From positions 1-14,274 of the forward strand of contig DBXP01000040.1 in assembly GCA_002309575.1 (NCBI GenBank): a stretch of DNA of 14,274 nucleotides, in the 5' to 3' direction. The position numbers were made by a program, and so were the translations under genes. Shown here one piece after another: positions 6,840 through 14,067 of the stretch (positions within the stretch are counted from its first letter, which is position 1; each line of letters begins with the position of its first letter). The notes under the pieces are model-generated. The model was not told the origin of the DNA and did not search any database. It worked only from the letters and a program-made list of their open reading frames with translations. This stretch comes from a bacterium UBP6_UBA1209. GTDB taxonomy: Bacteria; UBP6; UBA1177.

Positions 6840-9028
6840 AAAGGATATTCATTTCTATATATTTGATTTTATTTACATTTTCTCTCCTGGCAGAGCGTCA
6901 GGAAATCACGATCTGGCACTCTTACCGCGGTGACGAGCAGCGTGCTCTCGAAAAGGTCACAGCTCTTTTCAACGAATCCCAGGATGAATTCAAGGCTTCG
7001 CTGCTTCTGGTCCCGTACGACGCCTTCGCAAACAAGCTGACGAGCGCGATCCCCCGCGGAAACGGACCAGACGGCTTCATCTTCGCCCACGAGAGGGTCG
7101 GAGACTGGGCCGAGAGCGGCATAATCGCCGAGGTCGGTCAGGAGATCGACGTGCAGCTCAGAGACGACCTGATCCCATCGACGCTCCAGGCGCTGAAATA
7201 CAACGGCAAGTTTTGGGGAGTCCCGCTCTCGTTCAAGAGTCTGGTGCTCTTTTACCGGACAGACCTGGTCGCACATGCTCCGAAAACGCTGAGTGAACTG
7301 ACAGAGACTGCAAGCCGCCTGACTAATGTCGGCGAAGGCAGATACGGTCTTGCTTTCGAGGCGACTTCGACATACTTCGCAGCCCCGTTCATTTACGGTT
7401 TCGGCGGCGGATTCTGCCTTGAAGACGGCACCTCTTCCGCCGTTTCAGCCTGCCTTGACAACCCTGGGAACATTGCGGCTGTCGACTATATCCGAAGCCT
7501 TCTGATCGACAAAAAGGTTGTTCCGCAGGAGGCGACATCGGCGCTTGTGACGCAGCTTTTCAACGACGGACGTGCTGCGTTTGTCATCAACGGTCCGTGG
7601 TTTCTTGGCGAGATCGACAAGGGCGTTCCCTACTCTGTCGCCGTTCTGCCGCAGGTTTCGGGTGCCCCTGATTCACTGATGAAGCCCTTTTTGACAGTCG
7701 AGGCGCTGCTGATTGCAAACCATGAAACAACAAACAAACGCGGAGCGATTGCCTTCGCAAACTTTATCGCATCCTTCGATTCAGCAAAAATACGGGCTCA
7801 GCTGGGACGTCAGTCGGTGGCTACGGCTTCGGTCTACAACGACCCTGAGATAGCAGGCGACGAGACGCTCAAGGTCTTCCGAGACGAGGCCGAGGTCGCT
7901 GTTCCAATGAGCAACAACCCGAAGATGCGCATGGTCTGGGAACCCTTTGCCGGCGGTCTGAGAAAGGTGCTTCGCGGCGCCGCTGACTCAAAAACGGCAC
8001 TTGCCGAGGCCCAGAGGCAGTACAAAATTTTTGACAAGCCGATCCCGCCTGCCCAAAGTCCGGTGACCTTCGTGATAATCCTGTTACTGCTCGGAATCGC
8101 CGGACTTTTCTTCGTGATCCGCGGGATCCGGAAGCACCGTGTCATCGATGCAGTCATAAATTCGCCGACACCCTACATTTACCTTTTCCCGGCGATGTTT
8201 TCGATGCTCCTGCTCGTCTTCGTACCCTTCGCGGTCGGCACTGCCGTGGCATTCTTTTCGCACAAAAGCGGCGACTTCCAGTTTGTCGGACTCGCCAACT
8301 TCATCTCGATCCTGCTTTCGACCGACTTTGCGATAACCGATCCGCTCTCATTCTACGCGACGCTTGTCGTAACGGTGCTCTGGACCTTCGTGAACGTCGT
8401 TCTGCATGTCTCGATAGGTCTTGCGCTCGCACTGATGCTCCGCACGCCGTGGCTTAAAATGAAGGGGATCTACCGAATCCTCCTGATCGTTCCGTGGGCA
8501 GTTCCGAACTACATCACGGCTCTCATCTGGAAGGGCATGTTCAACCGCCAGTTCGGCGCGATCAACGGCATCCTGCAGGCTGTCGGGATCGAGCCGGTCA
8601 GCTGGTTCAGCAGCTTCTGGACCTCTTTTGCGGCCAACGTCACGACAAATACCTGGCTCGGCTTCCCGTTTATGATGGTTACGGCTCTAGGCGCGCTTCA
8701 GGCGATCCCGCAGGAGCTCGAGGACGCCGCAAGCGTTGACGGCGCGAACTCTTTCCAGCGCTTCCGCCACGTGATCCTTCCGCTTCTGAAGCCGGCTCTG
8801 CTTCCGGCTGTGATCCTTGGCAGCGTCTGGACCTTCAACATGTTCAACATCATCTATCTCGTTTCGGGCGGAGAACCCGACGGAGCGACCGAGATCCTGA
8901 TCAGCGAGGCCTACAAGTGGGCATTCCAGAGGCAGGAGCGTTACGGCTACGCTGCGGCATATTCGACATTGATTTTTATAGTTCTGCTTCTCTATTCGAA
9001 GGCAACCGAAAAGGTCGGCAAGGAATAA
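6836..9028 (+). CDS. Sugar-type ABC transporter: solute-binding protein fused to MalF-type permease
   Basis: One 730-residue chain joins two proteins that are usually separate. Residues 1-19 form a signal peptide or anchor (no lipobox). Residues about 22-400 are an extracellular solute-binding domain of the maltose/sn-glycerol-3-phosphate type (EITIWHSYRGDEQ, NGPDGFIFAHE, KYNGKFWGVPLSFKSLVLFYR, GRAAFVINGPWF). A helix at about 409-428 followed by RGIRKHR returns the chain to the cytoplasm. Residues about 445-725 are a MalF-type permease with six helices and the ATPase-contacting EAA loop ELEDAASVDGANSF (627-640). The topology works: binding domain in the periplasm, EAA loop in the cytoplasm. 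No MalG-type permease or MalK-type ATPase is in the window. The substrate is probably an oligosaccharide or sugar derivative, inferred from family only. The frame is continuous through the junction, so this is not a frameshift artefact. Confidence 0.93.
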   Translation: MKRIFISIYLILFTFSLLAERQEITIWHSYRGDEQRALEKVTALFNESQDEFKASLLLVPYDAFANKLTSAIPRGNGPDGFIFAHERVGDWAESGIIAEVGQEIDVQLRDDLIPSTLQALKYNGKFWGVPLSFKSLVLFYRTDLVAHAPKTLSELTETASRLTNVGEGRYGLAFEATSTYFAAPFIYGFGGGFCLEDGTSSAVSACLDNPGNIAAVDYIRSLLIDKKVVPQEATSALVTQLFNDGRAAFVINGPWFLGEIDKGVPYSVAVLPQVSGAPDSLMKPFLTVEALLIANHETTNKRGAIAFANFIASFDSAKIRAQLGRQSVATASVYNDPEIAGDETLKVFRDEAEVAVPMSNNPKMRMVWEPFAGGLRKVLRGAADSKTALAEAQRQYKIFDKPIPPAQSPVTFVIILLLLGIAGLFFVIRGIRKHRVIDAVINSPTPYIYLFPAMFSMLLLVFVPFAVGTAVAFFSHKSGDFQFVGLANFISILLSTDFAITDPLSFYATLVVTVLWTFVNVVLHVSIGLALALMLRTPWLKMKGIYRILLIVPWAVPNYITALIWKGMFNRQFGAINGILQAVGIEPVSWFSSFWTSFAANVTTNTWLGFPFMMVTALGALQAIPQELEDAASVDGANSFQRFRHVILPLLKPALLPAVILGSVWTFNMFNIIYLVSGGEPDGATEILISEAYKWAFQRQERYGYAAAYSTLIFIVLLLYSKATEKVGKE

Positions 9029-9029
9029 A

Positions 9030-9932
9030 TCACTGAATTTTGTAAGGAGCGCAGTTCGCGAAGTTCGCTTTGGCGATTTTCTGGATTATCCCGGCGCCGA
9101 AGAGACCGACAGCCTTTTTGAGCAGGATATCGGCATCAGGACCGCTTCCCGGGGTAAGAACAAGTTTGCCTTCAAGGAGGCTTTCATTCATTTCGTAAAG
9201 CGATTTCAAATAGATAGCTCTTGCGACTATAGACGCCAGCGCAACAGCAGGATTCTGTTCGGCTCTGACCCTGAAATTGACCGGTGTACTCCCTGCCGCC
9301 AGAACGATAGGGCGGTTCACGAAATCGCTTTCGCTGAACTGATCGACCAGAACGCGCTTTGCATCCCTGCGCTTGGCAAGAAGCCTTTCGATCGTCCTGG
9401 CGTGAGACCACGCAAGAATGTGGTTTGAATTCTGGTTTTTGGCAGTCGCGACCTCAAACGCCTTGTTGAACTTCTCAGGCATCATGCGAAGGGCAGCGAA
9501 GGAGTTCGGGAAGTTCTTTTGAACCTGTTCGTAAATGCTGATAATTTCAGCATCTTTTAGTTTTTTACTGTCTGTGACATGCAGCTTTAAAAGCTCGCTT
9601 TCGGATTCGCCCAAAAGGAAAGAGCAGACAACCAGAGGACCGAACAGATCGCCCTTCCCGGCCTCGTCGTTGCCGACCGTGCCCGTCTCGGTAAGAAGAG
9701 AAAGCAGGATCGAACGGATCTTGGGATCGCTTGTGACAATCGAAAAGCCCTTCCTTTCCGTGTGGTAAACGGCAACCGAGACAGCGCCCTTGCCCTCCCC
9801 TACCTTGAATGAGACACCGTAGTTGATCTCCTTTATCGTCGCAGAATCAAACGGGATCTTCAGCCGCATAAATTCGACGTAAGCCCTCTCTATGTAGTCG
9901 GAAAGAACATCATTTTTCGAGTAAACGCCCAT
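9030..9932 (-). CDS. rnhC: Ribonuclease HIII
   Basis: RNase HIII cleaves the RNA strand of RNA-DNA hybrids (R-loops, primers). The 300 residues comprise an N-terminal TBP-like substrate-binding domain (about 10-75, with INYGVSFKVGEG) and an RNase H-fold catalytic domain beginning GNDEAGKGDLFGPLVV (87-102). Asp89 and Glu90 are the first catalytic pair; VTDSKKL (119-125) and LVDQF (195-199, Asp197) follow, as does AEQNPAVALASIVARA. The N-terminal domain and GKGD distinguish it from RNase HII. GAGG precedes the ATG. It starts 6 bases after the stop of the secreted-protein gene upstream (9939-11231), so the two are probably co-transcribed. It converges on the ABC fusion gene with one base between stop codons and no terminator visible. 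Confidence 0.93.
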   Translation of the reverse strand: MGVYSKNDVLSDYIERAYVEFMRLKIPFDSATIKEINYGVSFKVGEGKGAVSVAVYHTERKGFSIVTSDPKIRSILLSLLTETGTVGNDEAGKGDLFGPLVVCSFLLGESESELLKLHVTDSKKLKDAEIISIYEQVQKNFPNSFAALRMMPEKFNKAFEVATAKNQNSNHILAWSHARTIERLLAKRRDAKRVLVDQFSESDFVNRPIVLAAGSTPVNFRVRAEQNPAVALASIVARAIYLKSLYEMNESLLEGKLVLTPGSGPDADILLKKAVGLFGAGIIQKIAKANFANCAPYKIQ

Positions 9933-9938
9933 ATTTCC

Positions 9939-11231
9939 TCATATCAGACTGAGCGAGCAGCCGCTTGATTTCTTTTCCTCGTCCTTGCCGTTCTCTGAAG
10001 CGTCTGAAGGTTCGCTGTCGCCTTTGTCCGCCGGATCGCTGTCACTGCCTGCATCGGAAGGTTCGCCGCCCGTCTGCTGATCTGTATCGTCGGATGCGGT
10101 ATCTCCGGTATCGGTCGGATCCGGTTCGACGACACCGGTGTCACCTGTGTCGCCGGGCTCAATATCGTCACCGGCATAGGAGAAGGGAGCCGATGCGATT
10201 TCGTAGCACTTTCCGCCCGGAACCGGCAGAATGTCACCGTATATTTCGTCGTAAACGACCTCCTGAAGCCTTACATTCTTGAATTCCGCATCGATCGACC
10301 TGACATCGCTGTCAAACGAATTTACCTTGAGAATGCCGCTCTCCTGGAAGAAAAGCGTCTCTGAGTAATCGAAATAACCCTCATCGTCAAAAATCGGCTT
10401 CTCATAAAGATAGAGGCAGATATCGCAGAAGAGACTCTGCTCCTCGGAGAGGTCGTATTCTGCAGCCTCGATCGTATTGATCGAGTAGATCTCAAGACTG
10501 GTGAAGTCGCGGTCGTTGGCAGCCGGAGTGTGGTTGAAATTGTAGGCGCCGCCCTCGAAAGCGGGGTTAGCCGGAAGAGTGATCTGGGTGCAGTCCCACT
10601 CGACGCAGGCATCCTGAGCCGCGTTGCACTTCTTGTCGCCGCAGCCGTCGCCGCAGGTCCCTCCGCAGCCGTCAGTACCGCAGATTTTGCCTTCGCAGTC
10701 CGGAATGCAGATATTTTCCCAAGACGCGGATTCGATCTCTATGCAGTCTCCGTTTTCGACAGGAGTGGTCTCTAAGGTATCCTCGTCGATCGTGACCTGC
10801 ACGAGCTTTGCCGAAAGCGTGCCGTTCGTCATCTGCTCCTCTTCGTCCAGAAGGGTGATTTCAAGAGTTCCGCTCTCCTGGAAATAGACTTTCTCATCCT
10901 CTGAATAATCAAAGGAGTTATAGACATTAAGAAGCACGCACTGTCTGCATGTCTCAAGGCTCGAGTTCTGTTCCGACCCCAGATCGTAGGTTCCTACAGC
11001 CGCCGAGTCCATCCAGCTTGCATCATCGTCGTCGCTATACGTACGGAAATGGATCTGCAGTTCGCCCTCATAACTCTCCGGCAGACCTTCAATAATGTAA
11101 GATTCAAGCTCGCTGTAATAGTCGTAGGGATAGATCAGACCGACTGAAATGCCGGTGCACTCATCCGCAAAAAGGCTGAAAGTGAAGATACCTGCGAAAA
11201 GCGCAAGTACAAAAACAGAGATTTTCTTCAT
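9939..11231 (-). CDS. Secreted two-domain cysteine-rich protein with C-terminal SSGC motif (paralog 1)
   Basis: Function unknown. A cleavable signal peptide (residues 1-22, ending SLFA) precedes domain 1 (25-170, Cys at 25, 95, 98, 163), an 8-Cys hinge (175-209: C175, 179, 184, 189, 193, 197, 202, 209, containing CGTDGCGGTCG), and domain 2 (214-350, Cys at 214, 269, 272, 342). The two domains are clearly related: each begins CTxI, has YDL then CxxC, YFQESG or FFQESG, an A(E/K)xxxVxLxEV-like strand, and ends GxC.EI..A. Residues 353-421 are a low-complexity Asp/Thr/Gly/Glu linker with DTGDTG. The chain ends SSGCSLSLI with no following membrane helix or Arg cluster. SD AGGAG lies upstream, 19 bases from the end of the next paralog, indicating an operon with it and with rnhC. 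Probably extracellular or surface-held. Confidence 0.88.
   Translation of the reverse strand: MKKISVFVLALFAGIFTFSLFADECTGISVGLIYPYDYYSELESYIIEGLPESYEGELQIHFRTYSDDDDASWMDSAAVGTYDLGSEQNSSLETCRQCVLLNVYNSFDYSEDEKVYFQESGTLEITLLDEEEQMTNGTLSAKLVQVTIDEDTLETTPVENGDCIEIESASWENICIPDCEGKICGTDGCGGTCGDGCGDKKCNAAQDACVEWDCTQITLPANPAFEGGAYNFNHTPAANDRDFTSLEIYSINTIEAAEYDLSEEQSLFCDICLYLYEKPIFDDEGYFDYSETLFFQESGILKVNSFDSDVRSIDAEFKNVRLQEVVYDEIYGDILPVPGGKCYEIASAPFSYAGDDIEPGDTGDTGVVEPDPTDTGDTASDDTDQQTGGEPSDAGSDSDPADKGDSEPSDASENGKDEEKKSSGCSLSLI
10579..10703 (-). repeat. Cys-hinge coding segment, copy 1 of a three-fold dispersed repeat
   Basis: This 125-base segment encoding the 8-Cys hinge recurs at 11702-11826 and 13164-13288 with the same length and strong DNA similarity, including CCGCAGCC(G/T)TCGCCGCAGG in each. 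It is the best-conserved part of the paralogs at DNA level, and a natural spot for recombination between them. Confidence 0.8.
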
Positions 11232-11250
11232 GGTCAGACTCCTAAAAAAA

Positions 11251-12447
11251 TTAATAATTATCAGGTTCAGACTCGTTGCCGCCGCCCTCGAAAGAGAACG
11301 GTGCCGAGGCTATTTCGTAACATCTTCCTCCCGGGACTTCAACGGAATAGTAATTGTCGTCGATTTCTGTCTCGACAAGCCTTACTCCCCTCATTTCCGC
11401 TTCGATTGCGCCGCTACGCTCATCGAACGAACTGACCGAAACAGTACCGCTCTGCTGGAAGAACCGTGTGTCAACATTATAATAACCATATTCATCGTAA
11501 AAAACACCTTCAAAAAGCTGTATGCAGAGCTCACAGGTCGCATAGTTTGCTGCCGAAAGATCATAATCCCCCTCCTCAAGAGCGCTGTAAAGATCGAACG
11601 CCGTGTAATCGCCCTCGAATGCCGCCGGAGTATGCGCAAAATGGTAGAAATAGACACTGTTATTCAGATCAAAGTCAAAATCGTCCGGCTGTTCCGGAAG
11701 GGTGATCTGTGTGCAGTCCCACTCGACGCAGCCGTCCTGGGCCGCGTTGCACTGCCTGCCCCCGCAGCCTTCGCCGCAGGTCCCGCCGCAGCCGTCAGGT
11801 CCGCATATCCTGCCTTCGCAGTCCGGAACGCATGTCATGTTCCATGCGGCGCCCTCGAATTCGACACAGGCTCCGCCTTCGACCAATTCCAGTTCGTCAT
11901 CATCATACGACCTGGCCTCGACAAGCTTTGCCGAAGCGACACCGTCAGTTTTGCCTGATCTGTCGACCTTTGTGATTTCAACGGTCCCGCGCTCCTGGAA
12001 GTACTGCCTTACAAGCGTTCTGCCCGTTTCGTCGTAGTGAAAGAGAAGCACGCACTCCTCGCAAGTCCGGACAGAGCTGTTGATCTCACTCGCAAGATCA
12101 TAGGATCCTTCAACTGCCCATGGATTTGCGTAGAATCCTATTTCCAGCGTTGCTGTCTCACCTTCAGCAAGCCCGAATCCGGCAAGATCACTGCTGACAA
12201 AGACATTGGAGTAGTAACCGTAAGTCTCGATTTTCCCTACAGAGATACCGGTACACTCGACAGTGGCAGGAATACCGGCGTCTGTATCATCTGTATCTCC
12301 TGTATCATCAGAATCGGCGTCATCCGCATAAGTCAAATCGGCATCAGGTTTTACACTATCGTCGTTTTTGTCACTGCCGCCGCCGCATGAGGCAAGGAAT
12401 AAAAGAAGCGCCGGAACTAAGAATGCTGAAACAAGGCTTTTTTTCAT
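11251..12447 (-). CDS. Lipoprotein paralog of the two-domain cysteine-rich family, lacking the SSGC tail (paralog 2)
   Basis: Function unknown. The same layout as its neighbours (domain 1 from Cys65, hinge 206-240 with CGPDGCGGTCG, domain 2 from Cys245 to about 384), but the anchor is different. The N terminus carries a lipobox (LASC, Cys21), predicting N-terminal lipidation, followed by GGGSDKNDD and an Asp/Thr/Gly linker (about 27-60, DDTGDTDDTDAG). The C terminus stops at GGNESEPDNY, without the linker and SSGC motif of the other members. No obvious SD precedes the ATG at 12447-12445 (GTTGGTACAACC), and no convincing promoter is seen in the 53 bases between the upstream terminator and the start. 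The next gene begins 19 bases after its stop. Confidence 0.88.
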   Translation of the reverse strand: MKKSLVSAFLVPALLLFLASCGGGSDKNDDSVKPDADLTYADDADSDDTGDTDDTDAGIPATVECTGISVGKIETYGYYSNVFVSSDLAGFGLAEGETATLEIGFYANPWAVEGSYDLASEINSSVRTCEECVLLFHYDETGRTLVRQYFQERGTVEITKVDRSGKTDGVASAKLVEARSYDDDELELVEGGACVEFEGAAWNMTCVPDCEGRICGPDGCGGTCGEGCGGRQCNAAQDGCVEWDCTQITLPEQPDDFDFDLNNSVYFYHFAHTPAAFEGDYTAFDLYSALEEGDYDLSAANYATCELCIQLFEGVFYDEYGYYNVDTRFFQQSGTVSVSSFDERSGAIEAEMRGVRLVETEIDDNYYSVEVPGGRCYEIASAPFSFEGGGNESEPDNY

Positions 12448-12500
12448 GGTTGTACCAACTTAAATAGTTAAGGCAATTTACTTAGATGGAAGTTTAAGGC

Positions 12501-12531
12501 AAAAAAAAGGGCGCCGAAGCGCCCTGAAAAA
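12501..12531 (-). terminator. Intrinsic terminator with UUCG loop after paralog 3
   Basis: On the minus strand AGGGCGC (12525-12519), loop TTCG, GCGCCCT (12514-12508), then seven T (12507-12501). C(UUCG)G is a very stable RNA tetraloop. It lies 20-50 bases after the stop of paralog 3. No U-tract follows on the plus strand, so the site acts leftward. It matches the terminator at 14015-14045 at 30 of 31 positions. Confidence 0.9.
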
Positions 12532-12550
12532 CTTAGAAAAACGGTTCAGA

Positions 12551-13924
12551 TTAGAGTGTTACAAGTGCGCAGCCGCTGCTCTTCTTGCTTTTCTCAGGCT
12601 TTGCATCGTCATCATTGCCGTCTGTCGGCTCTTCGTCGCTGACGGTATCACCTGTATCGGCCGGCTCTTCGTTGTTGCCGTCATCGCCTGTGTCGGTCGG
12701 CTCGCTGCCGGTATCGGGCTCTGTTCCTGTGTCACCGGATTCGCCGTCGGTAGCGAACGGAGCGTTATCGATCTCATAGCACTTTCCGCCCGGAACTTCT
12801 ACTGAAGTGTAGCTGGAGTCGATGGTGACCTCGACAAGTCTGACATTGCTGAATGTAGCGTTGATAGCGCCGGTATTACCGTTGAAAGAGCTTACATTGA
12901 CTTTACCGCTCTGCTGGAAGAAGCGTTTGCCGATAGCTGAGAGATAACCTTCCTCGTCATACTCGACCTCTTCATAAAGCAGCAGGCATACATCGCAGTC
13001 AGCATAGTTCGTGTCTTTGAGGTCATACTCGCCAGCCTCGATAGCATCATAAAGCTGGAATGTCGTGTAGTCGCCCTCTGCGACTGCAGGAGTATGAGCG
13101 AATTCATAAAGGTATACAGAATCATCAACATATGAACCATCGAACTTGGGCTCTGCATTGAGTGTGATCTTCGTGCACTCCCAGTCTACACATGCATCCT
13201 GAGCTTCGTTGCACATAAGGTCGCCGCAGCCTTCGCCGCAGGTTCCGCCGCAGCCGTCAGAACCGCAGATCTTGCCGTCGCAGTTGGGAACACATACTGT
13301 CTCCCAAGCTACAGCTTCGAACTCTACACATGCACCGTTCTCAACAGGTGTTGACTCATAGGTGCCGCTGGCGATGGTAACTTCGACAAGCTTTGCCGAA
13401 ACAACGCCGTTTGAAGCGCCTGCATTGTCAATGGAGGTAACTTCAAGAGATCCGCTCTCCTGGAAGTACTGTCTGACAAGGTTCTGACCATCTGCAGCAA
13501 TGTGGTAAAGACGTACGCACTCATCGCAGGTCGCGTAGTTTGCGTTTTTGCCTGAACCAAGGTCATAGGTACCGACTACCGGCCATTCCTCTGCATAGAA
13601 TTCCATGCGGAACATAGCGGACTCGCCTTCTGCCATTTCCAAACCGGTTACGTTTTCGCTGGAAAGAAAGCCATAATAATCGTCGTATTCGATACCCTCA
13701 ATGGAGATACCGGTGCACTCGCCGACTACCGGCGGCTCTTCGTCTGAAACAGGCTCTTCGTCGGTTACAGGCTCTTCATCTGTAACTATCGGCTCTTCGT
13801 CTGTTGCAGGCTCTTCATCCGTTGCCGGTGCTATCGTATCAACATCCGGCTCCTCCTGAGCAAACAGATTGAACGAAAGCAGGCATACCAAAATAGCAAT
13901 TGTTGAAACAAAAAGTTTTTTCAT
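12551..13924 (-). CDS. Secreted two-domain cysteine-rich protein with TDEEP repeats and C-terminal SSGC motif (paralog 3)
   Basis: Function unknown; 457 residues. A signal peptide (1-22, ending FNLFA) is followed by an acidic repeat region (35-64) of five (A/V)(T/S)DEEP-type units. Domain 1 runs from Cys70 to about 207 (CDEC at 133-136), the 8-Cys hinge spans 211-245 (CGSDGCGGTCG), and domain 2 runs from Cys250 to about 388 (CDVC, FFQQSG, VPGGKCYEI). A DTG/EP-rich linker leads to a Lys-rich KPEKSKKSSGCALVTL end. It is thus the only complete member with linkers at both ends. SD AAGGAG lies upstream. It has its own promoter-like sequence and its own terminator, so it is likely monocistronic. 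Compared with paralogs 1 and 2, domain sequence is closer to paralog 2. Confidence 0.9.
   Translation of the reverse strand: MKKLFVSTIAILVCLLSFNLFAQEEPDVDTIAPATDEEPATDEEPIVTDEEPVTDEEPVSDEEPPVVGECTGISIEGIEYDDYYGFLSSENVTGLEMAEGESAMFRMEFYAEEWPVVGTYDLGSGKNANYATCDECVRLYHIAADGQNLVRQYFQESGSLEVTSIDNAGASNGVVSAKLVEVTIASGTYESTPVENGACVEFEAVAWETVCVPNCDGKICGSDGCGGTCGEGCGDLMCNEAQDACVDWECTKITLNAEPKFDGSYVDDSVYLYEFAHTPAVAEGDYTTFQLYDAIEAGEYDLKDTNYADCDVCLLLYEEVEYDEEGYLSAIGKRFFQQSGKVNVSSFNGNTGAINATFSNVRLVEVTIDSSYTSVEVPGGKCYEIDNAPFATDGESGDTGTEPDTGSEPTDTGDDGNNEEPADTGDTVSDEEPTDGNDDDAKPEKSKKSSGCALVTL
13733..13822 (-). repeat. In-frame 18-21 bp repeats encoding TDEEP units in paralog 3
   Basis: Five imperfect units encode ATDEEP, ATDEEP, IVTDEEP, VTDEEP and VSDEEP between the signal peptide and domain 1. 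The plus strand shows GGCTCTTC(G/A)TC at each unit. This is a flexible acidic spacer; repeat slippage could change its length without breaking the frame. Confidence 0.85.
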
Positions 13925-13959
13925 TGTTAATCTCCTTAAAAAAATAAAAAAAACGTACT

Positions 13960-13986
13960 ATTTTACCGCAACCTTAAAAAAATCAA
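13960..13986 (-). promoter_or_regulatory. Candidate promoter of paralog 3
   Basis: On the minus strand TTGATT (13986-13981), a 15-base spacer and TAAAAT (13965-13960) lie about 40 bases upstream of the start codon and downstream of the neighbour's terminator. The spacer is one to two bases short. A perfect TATAAT also exists at 14006-14001, but its -35 region would fall in the terminator stem and is not recognisable. Confidence 0.4.
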
Positions 13987-14014
13987 GGATAATCGGGAAT
14001 ATTATAGCGAACCT

Positions 14015-14045
14015 AAAAAAAAGGGCGCCGGAGCGCCCTGAAAAA
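14015..14045 (-). terminator. Intrinsic terminator after paralog 4 (UCCG loop)
   Basis: On the minus strand AGGGCGC (14039-14033), loop TCCG, GCGCCCT (14028-14022), then seven T (14021-14015). It lies about 30-50 bases beyond the stop of the partial gene at the right edge and is a near-exact copy of the terminator at 12501-12531, differing in one loop base. Confidence 0.9.
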
Positions 14046-14067
14046 TCAAAAGAAAACGAGTGTGATC

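Noticed and set aside
11149..11958. A 269-codon plus-strand open frame across the junction of two paralogs
   Set aside because: It is antisense to two well-supported genes that share protein-level similarity, and it has no plausible ribosome site or recognisable domain.
12448..12500. Promoter for the lipoprotein paralog (TTTGCC-17-TAAATT on the minus strand)
   Set aside because: Both boxes match the consensus weakly (about 3/6 and 4/6), and AT-rich DNA gives such matches by chance.
13164..13288. EGF-like or known metal-binding domain for the Cys hinge
   Set aside because: The CGxDGCGGxCG spacing does not fit EGF or a zinc motif I can name; left as an unnamed disulfide-rich hinge.
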